A stretch of 54,690 nt of DNA from a virus: positions 1 to 54,690 of the IMG/VR virus record IMGVR_UViG_3300031759_000032. One strand, given 5' to 3'. Under the pieces are notes generated by a model. It did no database searches and had not been told where the DNA came from. It saw only the letters and a list, made by a program, of their open reading frames with translations. Every line of letters begins with the position of its first letter. The stretch's first letter is position 1. Positions 32,753 through 40,961 of this stretch are shown here, in pieces. The position numbers were made by a program, and so were the translations under genes.

Positions 32753-34338
32753 CCTTTACTGGCACTTTACTTCCTTACCAACCTGAGGCTGTAGACCGCA
32801 TGTGCGAACGTGGCACAATGCTTGTCGCTTATGACCTTGGGCTTGGTAAGACTGTCCTGACTATTGCCGCCTTGGAGCGGTTAATGGCTGAGCAGAAAAT
32901 TAAAGAGCCAGGTCTTATAATTTGTTTATCCTCATTGAAATATCAATGGGCTAATCAGATTGAAAAGTTTACAAGTGGTACTTCACGTGCTTTGGTCATT
33001 GACGGAACGCCAGCTAAAAGAGCAAAACAATATGAAGAGGCCTACAACTGGGCTACTTCAGGAGTTGACTATATTGTCCTCAACTATGAGCAAGTTGTTA
33101 ATGACTGGGACTTCATTAAAAAACTTCCACGAGGATTTGTAGTACTCGACGAGGCTACCGCTATTAAGTCGTTTAAATCTAAGCGCACAAAGGCCGTAAA
33201 GAAATTGGTCAATGCTCCCTTTAGGTTCGCTCTTACAGGAACACCTATTGAGAATGGTAAACCCGAGGAGCTTTACAGCATTATGCAGTTCGTAGATAGC
33301 TCTGTGCTTGGCCGCTTTGACATATTTGATTCGGCTTTTATCGTGCGCAATAGCTGGGGTGGGGTAAACAACTATAGAAACCTTCCCACCTTGCACACAA
33401 AAATGAAGGAAGCTTCTGTGCGTAAGTCCCAGAAAGACGCAGACGTAGCGCCTTACCTTCCAGAGGCTATACATCAAGACCCTATCTTGGTTACGTTTGA
33501 CCGCAAATCTTCTAAGTTATACACACGCATCTGTGACGACCTTCTACGGGACTTAGAGGAGGCTCAGAACCTGTTTGGTGGGGCGTTCAATGTACTTGCT
33601 CACTATGGTTATGAGAACCAAAGAGGAGGTCCTGAGGACGAATGGCGCGGTAAGATTATGTCTAAGATTGGGTGCCTAAAGATGCTCTGCTCTCACCCCG
33701 AACTTCTGCATACCAGCGCTGAAAAGTTTAAACAATTAAACGGAGAAGGGTCTGCCTATGCAAATGAATTGGTTGAGTCTGGCTATCTTGATGGCGTTAG
33801 TCATTCACCTAAACTGGACTACCTTACGCAGTATGTCAAAGATTTCTTGGACCAAGACGAAGAGAACAAAGTAGTTATATTTGCTACGTATGTTGACATG
33901 CTGGACATGATTGCTGAGACCTTAGGCCCTGAAAGATGTAAGCTCTACTCAGGTAAACTAGATGCCAAGACTAAAGAGGAGAACAAAGTTGCTTTTAACA
34001 ATGACCCTTCTATCCGTGTCCTCATTAGCTCTGACGCTGGCGGTTATGGCGTGGACCTTCCCGCGGGTAATCTCCTTGTTAACTATGACCTCCCGTGGTC
34101 TTCAGGAGCGGCGACGCAAAGAAACGGTCGTATCATCCGAGCCTCATCTAGATTTCAGTCCGCCGTCATACAAGATATTCTGATTGCTGGTTCGGTGGAA
34201 GTAAGGCAATACGAAGCCCTTCAACAGAAGAACGCGATAGCCTCAGCCGTCATTGATGGAGAAGGAATAGACGATAAAGGCGGAATTCCTCTCACTATTG
34301 GCAGTTTAAAGCAGTTTTTGGTAGAGGCTATCGTATAA
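32749..34338 (+). CDS. SNF2/DEAD-type helicase
   Basis: 529 aa. Superfamily 2 motifs in order: I YDLGLGKTV (about 27-35), II DEATAIKS, III ALTGTPIENG, V SDAGGYGVDLPAGNLLVNYD and VI QRNGRIIRASS. This spacing fits SNF2-like translocases (T4 UvsW-like or chromatin-remodeller-type) rather than replicative helicases. Probable role in branch migration, recombination-dependent replication or fork repair. Confidence 0.85.
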   Translation: MTFTGTLLPYQPEAVDRMCERGTMLVAYDLGLGKTVLTIAALERLMAEQKIKEPGLIICLSSLKYQWANQIEKFTSGTSRALVIDGTPAKRAKQYEEAYNWATSGVDYIVLNYEQVVNDWDFIKKLPRGFVVLDEATAIKSFKSKRTKAVKKLVNAPFRFALTGTPIENGKPEELYSIMQFVDSSVLGRFDIFDSAFIVRNSWGGVNNYRNLPTLHTKMKEASVRKSQKDADVAPYLPEAIHQDPILVTFDRKSSKLYTRICDDLLRDLEEAQNLFGGAFNVLAHYGYENQRGGPEDEWRGKIMSKIGCLKMLCSHPELLHTSAEKFKQLNGEGSAYANELVESGYLDGVSHSPKLDYLTQYVKDFLDQDEENKVVIFATYVDMLDMIAETLGPERCKLYSGKLDAKTKEENKVAFNNDPSIRVLISSDAGGYGVDLPAGNLLVNYDLPWSSGAATQRNGRIIRASSRFQSAVIQDILIAGSVEVRQYEALQQKNAIASAVIDGEGIDDKGGIPLTIGSLKQFLVEAIV

Positions 34339-34340
34339 AC

Positions 34341-34536
34341 CTATTTTGTACCTTTTTTAATATTACAGAGCACATGAGTAGGACGTATATTTTCTATTAA
34401 GTCAGTTCCCCCTTTAGACAGTGCAATTACATGGTCTAAATGTAACCCTTTCTCCCATCCCTCTTTATATCTAGGATGTCTAGGCGGGTCTAGTAACTAC
34501 AGGAAGTTTTTGTGTGTTAACATTATTGTCATTCAT
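34341..34536 (-). pseudogene. Decayed HNH homing endonuclease remnant
   Basis: The minus strand reads RYKEGWEKGLHLDHVIALSK, GGTDLIENIRPTHVLCN, IKKGTK-stop: the H-DH...SKGG...N...P-H-x-x-CN-x-x-KG signature of HNH endonucleases. The frame has no start codon and is closed upstream by TAG. A +1-related frame starts with ATG at 34536 and stops near 34480. So the gene is truncated and frameshifted. It occupies the gap between the helicase and the RHH gene. Confidence 0.75.
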
Positions 34537-34553
34537 ACTAGTTTAAGTATAAC
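34526..34553 (+). promoter_or_regulatory. Sigma70-like promoter for the RHH regulator
   Basis: TTGTCA (34526-34531), a 16-nt spacer, then TATAAC (34548-34553). The predicted start of transcription lies within a few bases of GTG 34564, so the mRNA is short-leadered or leaderless. Confidence 0.5.
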
Positions 34554-34563
34554 ATTGAAGGAT

Positions 34564-34731
34564 GTGGTTAAGTCGCCTAACGCGCCTAAGACTCCTACAC
34601 GTACTATCCGTGTATCCGATGACCTATGGCTTGCTGTTCAAAAGAAGGCTTCTAAGGAAAAGGTCACGGTAACAAGCGTGATTATCGAAGCGCTTGAGGC
34701 GTATATTGCCCTTGACAAGAGGTTGGACTAG
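34564..34731 (+). CDS. Ribbon-helix-helix transcriptional regulator
   Basis: 55 aa from GTG 34564, chosen because the promoter ends just upstream; a longer form from 34510 would start before the promoter. TRTIRVSDDLWLAVQKKASK, then EKVTVTSVIIEALEAYIALD, is a textbook Arc/CopG/MetJ beta-helix-helix fold. It likely dimerises and may regulate its own promoter or the downstream operon. Confidence 0.75.
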   Translation: MVKSPNAPKTPTRTIRVSDDLWLAVQKKASKEKVTVTSVIIEALEAYIALDKRLD

Positions 34732-34764
34732 TACTAAATTACTCCTTCTAACCAAGGAGTAGAT

Positions 34765-35172
34765 GTGAACTTAGAAGAAATTAAAAAGAATGCTCACCAG
34801 TACTTTGTACTTAAATCCGAGAGCACCTTACTCACTGCCAGACAAAACGAATTAAAGAAGCGTCTACTTGATTCTTTAGATGATGCTGAGGCTGACGATA
34901 AAGGTCATAAAGTCCTGTCTTTTGAGGACTCGGACCTAGGTACGGTTAAGCTGACCAAACAACGTCGTGTTACTAAGAACCTTGATATGGATATCGCAGA
35001 AGACCTCCTAACTAAAAAAGGTATTAAAGATACCTGTGTTAAGATGGTTCCTATGCTAGACGAAGCCGCAATCATGGCCGCTTTCTATGAAGGTTACCTA
35101 ACAGAAGAAGACATTGATAGCATGTTCCCTGCAAAGGAGTCCTTTGCTTTTTTGATTGACGCGGCTAAATGA
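34765..35172 (+). CDS. Hypothetical helical protein
   Basis: 135 aa; GTG 34765 after AAGGAGTAGAT. An N-terminal helix (HQYFVLKSESTLLTARQNEL, KKRLLDSLDDAEAD) is followed by a small beta piece (LGTVKLTKQRRVTKN) and a helical C-terminus with several Asp/Glu. Comparable proteins sit beside SSB or nuclease genes in phages. Overlaps the MerR-like gene by 4 nt. Confidence 0.6.
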   Translation: MNLEEIKKNAHQYFVLKSESTLLTARQNELKKRLLDSLDDAEADDKGHKVLSFEDSDLGTVKLTKQRRVTKNLDMDIAEDLLTKKGIKDTCVKMVPMLDEAAIMAAFYEGYLTEEDIDSMFPAKESFAFLIDAAK

Positions 35173-35636
35173 CCGAAGATTTCATTGACTCTACCTTTGC
35201 TGACCTGGATACTTACTATCCAGGCAGTAAACGCAAGCAGAAAAAGATAGAACCTAAAAAGCCTGAGGTAACCCCTGATGTTGCTTGGGATTCTAAGCCG
35301 TTCGTAAAGGTACTTCCCAATGGTAAAAGCATTGAGATGTTTACTATCGGCGCGCTTGCGCAGGCTCTAGGCCGCCCTGTAATAACAATCCGCGCATGGA
35401 TTAAAGAGGGTTACCTTCCAGCCTCCCCCTACCGCCTCCCAGCCAAAAAGAACATCCATGGTGAAGACCACCAAGGGCGCAGGCTTTACTCTCGCGCTAT
35501 GGTGGAAAAGGTGGTAGAGTTATTCCGTGCCTCTGGCATTCTAGAGGTAAAGCGAATAGAATGGCCGACACACCGACAAGTCACTCGTGATATTGTCGAG
35601 GCATGGGGTAACATCCGTGCAGAAGAAACTAATTAA
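35169..35636 (+). CDS. MerR/excisionase-like DNA-binding protein
   Basis: 155 aa. MFTIGALAQALGRPVITIRA, WIKEGYLPASPYRLP...GRRLYSRAMVEKVVELFRASG is a winged helix of the MerR/HTH-17 kind (about 57-118), preceded by a basic Lys-rich linker. The last part, PTHRQVTRDIVEAWGNI, adds a helix. It may regulate phage transcription or bind an origin. No integrase is in the window to support an excisionase. Confidence 0.7.
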   Translation: MTEDFIDSTFADLDTYYPGSKRKQKKIEPKKPEVTPDVAWDSKPFVKVLPNGKSIEMFTIGALAQALGRPVITIRAWIKEGYLPASPYRLPAKKNIHGEDHQGRRLYSRAMVEKVVELFRASGILEVKRIEWPTHRQVTRDIVEAWGNIRAEETN

Positions 35637-35668
35637 AACAACATACAATCAAAGGAAAATAAAATACA

Positions 35669-36358
35669 ATGGCAATCAACCGAACTGAAGCAGAAGCAAC
35701 AGCGTACGTCCCAGAAAACGATGAATTCAACACTTCATCACTTGACGCTCGTCCCGCACAAGCCACTAGCACTCTCGTGCAATCAGGCTGGGAAGCAGCA
35801 GAAAAACTAACCGCTCCATCAAAAGAGTATCCAACTGAGTTTAAGTTTGATGCTAATGGTGGATATCAAATCATTAAGTTTCTAGACCAAGATGGTCCTT
35901 TCGCCGTGTACAAGTTGCACTTCTTGTCTCAAAAGACAGAGGGACAACGCTCTTATGTTTCACACGGACCTAACGACCCTCTTTGCACAAAGCTTGGTAG
36001 TAAGCCTGAAGAGAAGCGCGCCTTCTCTATTGTGAACCTCAGTCACCCTGAAGGTCCAAAGCGTCAGATGCTTATTGCTAGCCCACGTCTATTCAAGACC
36101 CTCCACGCGGCTCACTTCTCCCCACAAGGTCCTCTAACCAAGAACTACTGGGCTGTTAGCCGTACAGGTAAGATGCAAACAACCACGTATCACATCAACC
36201 CAGTTAAGCCCCGTGACCTCATGGAAGACTGGGCTATTGATGAAACAGCCGCGGAAGCCTCTGTAGCGTCCTTCGTTTCGTACACTCGTGCGGACATTAA
36301 GGAAAATACATGGGAAGAGCTTGAGGCTGTAGCCGCTTCTCTTTCACCTGCATTCTAA
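35669..36358 (+). CDS. Putative single-stranded DNA-binding protein
   Basis: 229 aa; AAGGAAAATAAAATACA before ATG. FKFDANGGYQIIKFLDQDGP, FAVYKLHFLSQ, RSYVSHG, DPLCTKLG and KRAFSIVNLS resemble the actinophage SSB-like family (QLVKFL...PFA-Y-HW...PLC-x-GD...FN). The expected OB-fold is consistent with the alternating strands. It lies just upstream of the polymerase and would coat ssDNA for PolA and RecA. Only one Cys remains of the family's zinc-like region. Confidence 0.6.
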   Translation: MAINRTEAEATAYVPENDEFNTSSLDARPAQATSTLVQSGWEAAEKLTAPSKEYPTEFKFDANGGYQIIKFLDQDGPFAVYKLHFLSQKTEGQRSYVSHGPNDPLCTKLGSKPEEKRAFSIVNLSHPEGPKRQMLIASPRLFKTLHAAHFSPQGPLTKNYWAVSRTGKMQTTTYHINPVKPRDLMEDWAIDETAAEASVASFVSYTRADIKENTWEELEAVAASLSPAF

Positions 36359-36385
36359 CCAACAAAAACTAGAACGCTGGCGGGT

Positions 36386-36405
36386 CAAGTCTTTTATTAG
36401 ACTTG
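36386..36405 (+). promoter_or_regulatory. Hairpin in the leader of the DNA polymerase gene
   Basis: CAAGTC-TTTTATTA-GACTTG forms a 6-bp stem in the 74-nt gap between the SSB-like gene and the polymerase. No T-tract follows, so it is more likely an mRNA-stability or processing element than a terminator. It overlaps the first possible TTG (36403), an argument against that start. Confidence 0.4.
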
Positions 36406-36432
36406 GCCTTCCAGTCTTATTGGGGGAACCAT

Positions 36433-38421
36433 TTGAATATTATTACGACTAAAGAAGATTTACAGGAATTAGTCTCGTACTACATGGCGCAAGACGCCTT
36501 TGCTTTTGACGTGGAAACTGTGGGTGTTCATCGCGGTGTTCCCGTAGAGAATGAAGTTTTATGGATTAGCCTAGCCACTCATGGTCGCGGAGATGCTATC
36601 CCCGTGGGTCACCCTAACGGAGAATTTATTGAGTTCATCCGACCACTTACAGGTCAAGGTCAGAAGCGAGTAGAAGCAGGACTTCCTGCTCGCCCACTAG
36701 ATTATTCACGAGATGACAAGAAGGCTGTAAAAACTTTCAGCCCTCCACCAGCGCAGTTGTTCCCTGCCGAAGTCTTTGAGGCGCTAAAGCCTTTAATGTT
36801 TAATGAGAACATACTTACCATTGGCCACAACCTAGCCTTTGACCTTTGCTCTGTCGCTAAATACTACGGGGGCACCATCCCAGCAGGACCTTACTTTGAC
36901 ACTCTCATGGGTTCCTTTGTCTATGACAATCGTAATAAGGGAAAGCTCGGTCTTGATGACTGTCTACAAAGAGAGCTTGGGTTCTCTATGGAGAAGGGCA
37001 TTGGGCACAAGGTTGAGGAATACTCTTTTGATGAGGTCGCTAAGTACTCTTATCTAGATTCTAAATACACATTCTTATTATGGAAAGCCATTGAGCCTAA
37101 GCTTATTGAAGCTGAGGTAGATAAGGTAATGAACCTTGAGATGGGTGTGTTGAAAGTTCTATGCGATATGAAACTTACTGGCGCGCCTATCAATGAGGCT
37201 CATCTTGCTGAACTACAGGTTAAGCTAGAAGCTGAGCTAGAAGAAGTCAAGGGTAGGATTTACCAAGAGGCTGGCCGTGTATTTAACATCAATTCTAATG
37301 CAGAAAAGCAATACATCCTCTACGGTCCTGTAGAAGAAGGCTGCCGAGGACTAGCTCCTGTTATTTTGACCACCGCAGGTGCTAGAAACGATAACCCTAC
37401 TTATAAGGACTACTCAGTATCAGCAGACGCTTTAGAGCCTTATCGTGAGACAGATATCTTGGTGGGGGCGCTCTTAGAATATGCAGACCTTAATAAGTTA
37501 ATCAGTACCTACGTCATTCCATACCTTGGGGGGGACGTCATCAAGACTACTAACGGAAAGTCTAAGACAGAGACTCGTGAGAGCATGCTTATTAACGGGC
37601 GCATCTACGGAGACTTCGTTCAGTGGGGCGCAGAGACTGGGCGTTTTTCAAGCCGTAACCCTAATCTTCAAAACATTCCCGCCCCTAATAAAAAGTTGGG
37701 TCCTGATAAAGACCACGGAACACTTATCCGCACCATGTTCTATGCGCCTGAGGGGTACAAGCTAGTAGTAGCCGATTACTCTCAGATTGAACCTCGTGTG
37801 CTGGCTTCTATGTCTAAAGACCCTATTCTTATGAGTACCTACAATACCCCTGGGGTAAAGGGTGATATCTATACCACTATCGGTGAGACTATGGGCGTAG
37901 ACCGAAAAGCAGGTAAGGTACTGGTTCTTGCTATGATGTACGGCGTAGGTCCAGACAAGATTTCCGCGCAGATTGGCTGTACATTGCCTGAGGCCAAAGC
38001 CCTTCTGACCAGTTTCTCGGATAAGTTTCCTTCTGTTAATGAGTACCGCGCTAAGGTTATTGGTGTTGTTCGTAACAAAGGGTACATAGCCACGCTACTC
38101 AAGCGCCGTCGCTATCTTCCAGACATTAATTCTAGGCAAAATGGTTTTAGAGCCAGTGCTGAGCGTCAGGCATTCAACACCCGTATTCAAGGGTCAGCCG
38201 CAGATATTATTAAACTTGCTATGATTAGGGCGCACGATATGATTCCTAAAGAGTCTAAATTGTTGCTCACAGTTCACGATGAACTGGTAACGTTAACCCC
38301 CGACCATCTCGCTGAAGAGACTGCCAACGCTATCCGTGAGGCGATGGAAGGTATTAAACTACTAGATGTTCCACTAATCGCAGATTTAAATATCGTACAG
38401 ACATGGGGTGACGCCAAGTGA
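36433..38421 (+). CDS. polA: Family A DNA polymerase with 3'-5' exonuclease
   Basis: 662 aa from TTG 36433, preceded by GGGGGA 6 nt upstream; the alternative TTG at 36403 lies in a hairpin without an RBS. Exonuclease motifs are intact: FAFDVETVG (Exo I, D-x-E), GHNLAFDLCSV (Exo II), YSYLDSKYTF (Exo III). Polymerase motifs: GRFSSRNPNLQNIP, motif A VADYSQIEPRVLASMS, motif B RKAGKVLVLAMMYGVG and motif C LLTVHDEL. No 5'-3' exonuclease domain. This is the phage replicase with proofreading. Confidence 0.93.
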   Translation: MNIITTKEDLQELVSYYMAQDAFAFDVETVGVHRGVPVENEVLWISLATHGRGDAIPVGHPNGEFIEFIRPLTGQGQKRVEAGLPARPLDYSRDDKKAVKTFSPPPAQLFPAEVFEALKPLMFNENILTIGHNLAFDLCSVAKYYGGTIPAGPYFDTLMGSFVYDNRNKGKLGLDDCLQRELGFSMEKGIGHKVEEYSFDEVAKYSYLDSKYTFLLWKAIEPKLIEAEVDKVMNLEMGVLKVLCDMKLTGAPINEAHLAELQVKLEAELEEVKGRIYQEAGRVFNINSNAEKQYILYGPVEEGCRGLAPVILTTAGARNDNPTYKDYSVSADALEPYRETDILVGALLEYADLNKLISTYVIPYLGGDVIKTTNGKSKTETRESMLINGRIYGDFVQWGAETGRFSSRNPNLQNIPAPNKKLGPDKDHGTLIRTMFYAPEGYKLVVADYSQIEPRVLASMSKDPILMSTYNTPGVKGDIYTTIGETMGVDRKAGKVLVLAMMYGVGPDKISAQIGCTLPEAKALLTSFSDKFPSVNEYRAKVIGVVRNKGYIATLLKRRRYLPDINSRQNGFRASAERQAFNTRIQGSAADIIKLAMIRAHDMIPKESKLLLTVHDELVTLTPDHLAEETANAIREAMEGIKLLDVPLIADLNIVQTWGDAK

Positions 38422-38897
38422 ATTGGTTTAAACGGTTATTCAATAAAGAAGCTGAGTTTGAGATTGTTACTCATCAGGTGCCTATGAGTACTGTGTGTCG
38501 TTGGTACCTATATGACACAGGGCTAGTAGAAGACGTCAATGGTATGGCTGAACTCTTGGGTTTAAATAGAATTAGCCTTGAGGGTGAAGAGATGGAACGC
38601 GAAGAGAGCGATGCTCGTATGCGCAACATAGAGCCTCTTTTCCCTTTCTTAGATTCCATTGCGGATTTTAGTTCACAGCTATTAACTACAATCCACATGA
38701 AAGAGATTGTTGATAGTAACCCTGATGTTGACGCAGATGACCTTTCTAAAAAGGCTGGGGACATGAGTTCTATTTACAAAGCCGCCGCTCTATCCTCTTT
38801 AATCGGTGGCATATCCGCTGCTGTAGACTTGGGCTTATTGCACCACGACGCGGTTAACACTGGCGTACATAATCTAGGAGATGGACATGAGCACTAG
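38418..38897 (+). CDS. Hypothetical protein coupled to polymerase
   Basis: 159 aa; GTG 38418 in a GTGA overlap with polA. Amphipathic start (MNWFKRLFNKEAEFEIVTHQ), a long acidic helical stretch and an Ala/Gly-rich helix near the C-terminus (IYKAAALSSLIGGISAAVDL) ending GDGHEH. Not recognised. Coupling suggests a replisome-linked job. Confidence 0.6.
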   Translation: MNWFKRLFNKEAEFEIVTHQVPMSTVCRWYLYDTGLVEDVNGMAELLGLNRISLEGEEMEREESDARMRNIEPLFPFLDSIADFSSQLLTTIHMKEIVDSNPDVDADDLSKKAGDMSSIYKAAALSSLIGGISAAVDLGLLHHDAVNTGVHNLGDGHEH

Positions 38898-39276
38898 CGA
38901 TTGGTTTGCTAAACGGTTAAATCAACCACAGCAACCCCAACAACAACCTAACATTAACTTGCCACAGTATGTGGCTCCTCCCCCTGCTACATATGTGCAA
39001 CCACAACAGCCACAGTATCCGCCGTCACAACAGGCTACTCCACAAGCACCTCGGTGCCCTGGTTGCGGTAGCAATAACTACGGTGGTGCGCAGGGCTCAC
39101 GTCCTCGCTGTTATGATTGCGGTTACCCTATTCAACAATCAGGTAGTGGATTAGGTAAGGGTATTGTTAATCAAGGAGGTACCGCTTCGGGACCTGCCGC
39201 ACCTGCACGACAAGTATCTACTGGAGGGTTCAACGGAACCACCCCAGTCATTGGCCCAGACGGAGGATTTAGATAA
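38887..39276 (+). CDS. Pro/Gln-rich zinc-ribbon protein
   Basis: 129 aa from ATG 38887, favoured over ATG 38881 because TAGGAG is correctly spaced. A Gln/Pro low-complexity segment (QPQQPQQQPNINLPQ, QPQQPQYPPSQQ) precedes a four-Cys ribbon (CPGCGSNNYGG...RCYDCGYP) and a Gly-rich tail. Such ribbons with disordered arms often act as nucleic-acid or polymerase-binding adaptors. Starts inside the preceding gene and ends in the recA ATG. Confidence 0.65.
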   Translation: MSTSDWFAKRLNQPQQPQQQPNINLPQYVAPPPATYVQPQQPQYPPSQQATPQAPRCPGCGSNNYGGAQGSRPRCYDCGYPIQQSGSGLGKGIVNQGGTASGPAAPARQVSTGGFNGTTPVIGPDGGFR

Positions 39277-40325
39277 TGGCAATCACAGGCGAACTCGCAA
39301 AAGCTTTCAGCGAGATTAACAAGAAGTTCGGGGACGACACTGTTGTCCTCGGGTCTGATATCACCGAGACTGGTGGGCGCCTAACTACAGGTTCCATCGC
39401 AGTTGACGTGGCGCTTGGGGGCGGTTGGCCTACTAACCAATGGCATGAGATTATTGGTGAGGCCTCCAACGGCAAGACCGCACTAGCCCTTAAAACTATT
39501 GCGGCTAATCAACTTAAAGACCCAGAGTTCACTGCCGTATGGGTTGCCGCCGAAGAGTGGGTTCCAGGATACGCAGAGATGTGCGGCGTAGATGTATCCC
39601 GCGTGTACGTAGTTTCTACTAATATCATGGAGGAAGCCTATGAAGCCGTTATCCGTATTACGGAATCTAAAGCTATTGATTGCATTGTTCTGGATTCTTT
39701 GCCTGCTCTCGTTCCTAGCTCGGAAGACGAAAAGCAAATGGAAGAGTCAACAGTAGGGCGAGGTGCTCTACTTACTAATAAGTTCTTCCGCAAGGTTGGT
39801 AAGGCGTCTAAACGTTCACTGACTCACCACGAGCGCCCGTTTATCGGTCTGATTATTAACCAATGGCGCTCAAAGATTGGCGTTATGTACGGAGACCCAC
39901 GCACTACCCCAGGAGGATTGGGCAAGGATTACGCCTTCTTCACCCGTATGGAGGTTCGTCGGGATGAATGGATTGAGACAGGCACAGGCCAAGACAAGCG
40001 TAAGATTGGCCAGACCATCAAGGTTCGCGTTATTAAGAATAAGTCAGCCGCCCCTTCCGCAGTTGCGCTAGTGGACTTCTACTTCGCTAACGGTGGAGAG
40101 ATTGATGCTGGCCAGTTCGACTTTGCTAAGGAGATAGTGGCAATCGGTAAGCTCAATAAGGTTATTACCCGCGCTGGTGCGTACTACCGTTATGGGGAAC
40201 GTCAGTGGATGGGTGAATCTGCTATGCTTAGCTCCTTACGGGAAGAGATTGAGCTCAAAGAAGAACTTGAACGTGAAGTGCTAGATTCTATTAAAGCAGG
40301 GTCAAAGCACGTTTATGAAGAGTAA
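39276..40325 (+). CDS. recA: RecA-like recombinase
   Basis: 349 aa, TAATG start. GRLTTGSIAVDVALGGGWPT, Walker A GEASNGKTAL (about 61-70), the catalytic-Glu region VAAEEWVPGYAEMCGVD, Walker B CIVLDSLPALVPS and an L2-like PGGLGKDYAFFTRMEVRRDE are RecA hallmarks. Catalyses strand exchange for recombination-dependent replication. Close to the bacterial RecA length (about 350 aa), and with diverged L1/L2, so a phage lineage rather than a recent host copy. Confidence 0.9.
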   Translation: MAITGELAKAFSEINKKFGDDTVVLGSDITETGGRLTTGSIAVDVALGGGWPTNQWHEIIGEASNGKTALALKTIAANQLKDPEFTAVWVAAEEWVPGYAEMCGVDVSRVYVVSTNIMEEAYEAVIRITESKAIDCIVLDSLPALVPSSEDEKQMEESTVGRGALLTNKFFRKVGKASKRSLTHHERPFIGLIINQWRSKIGVMYGDPRTTPGGLGKDYAFFTRMEVRRDEWIETGTGQDKRKIGQTIKVRVIKNKSAAPSAVALVDFYFANGGEIDAGQFDFAKEIVAIGKLNKVITRAGAYYRYGERQWMGESAMLSSLREEIELKEELEREVLDSIKAGSKHVYEE

Positions 40326-40692
40326 AGGTCTTAGAGAGTCTCAGAAGCACGAGGCACGACTAGCAGATGTTTTCGACGGCCAGCGCAATGCTGGTAGCGG
40401 AGCCTTCTGGAGTCGTAAAGGTGATGTCCGTTCACGCGAGTATCTAATAGAACACAAGTGGACAGGCAAAACCTCCTTTACCGTCAAAGCAGCGGTTCTG
40501 GAGAAGATTGTCAAGGAGGCTATCCTTGAGAGTCGTACACCCATTCTCGGCATCAGTCTCAATAATGAGAACTACTGCATACTTACAGAGGATGACCTCT
40601 TAGAACTGCTCCATACTATTCAGGAGCACTCGTGCACGACGAAGACCTTGGACCCGAACCTTGGCGATACAAAGCCAAGTGCAGAGGAGTAA
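40315..40692 (+). CDS. PD-(D/E)XK nuclease, Holliday-junction-resolvase-like
   Basis: 125 aa. Core: KHEARLADVFDGQRNAGSGA, FWSRKGDVRSREYLIEHKWT with GDV (Asp) and E-H-K as the D...E-x-K catalytic set, followed by a helix and LGISLNNENYCIL. The pattern resembles Hjc/phage resolvase-like nucleases. The final 20 codons overlap the WhiB gene in another frame. Confidence 0.72.
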   Translation: MKSKGLRESQKHEARLADVFDGQRNAGSGAFWSRKGDVRSREYLIEHKWTGKTSFTVKAAVLEKIVKEAILESRTPILGISLNNENYCILTEDDLLELLHTIQEHSCTTKTLDPNLGDTKPSAEE

Positions 40693-40949
40693 ACACCGAC
40701 CTCTTTTTTCCTCCTCGGGATAAAGAACAGTATAAAGACATAGCCGATAAGGCTAAGGCTGTCTGCTTTGGTCGTGATGGTTTGCCCGAATGCCCTGTGC
40801 GTAAAGAGTGCCTCTTGTACGCAGAAGAGAACGAAGACACCCACGGTATATGGGGTGGCATGTCACACCGTGAACGTAACGCGCTTAAAAGAAAAGCAAA
40901 AAAAGTAGGACTCACCCTTAAAGAATGGGTGGAAACCCAACCTTCGTGA
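40632..40949 (+). CDS. whiB: WhiB-family Fe-S transcription factor
   Basis: 105 aa from GTG 40632, inside the nuclease gene (61-nt overlap). W11 and C17 start the family pattern (AKCRGVNTDLFFPPRDKE), followed by AKAVC (C45), ECPVRKECLLYA (C54, C60), the GIWGGMSHRERNALKRK turn and a basic DNA-binding tail. WhiB proteins hold a 4Fe-4S cluster and bind host sigma factor. Here C45 and C54 are eight residues apart instead of the usual two, an insertion around FGRDGLPE. It indicates an actinobacterial host and control of host or phage promoters. Confidence 0.9.
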   Translation: MHDEDLGPEPWRYKAKCRGVNTDLFFPPRDKEQYKDIADKAKAVCFGRDGLPECPVRKECLLYAEENEDTHGIWGGMSHRERNALKRKAKKVGLTLKEWVETQPS

Positions 40950-40961
40950 TAGGTTACTCCC

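Noticed and set aside
35169-35636. Excisionase and hence temperate lifestyle
   Set aside because: The MerR-like fold alone is not specific; no integrase, repressor pair or attachment site is seen in the window.
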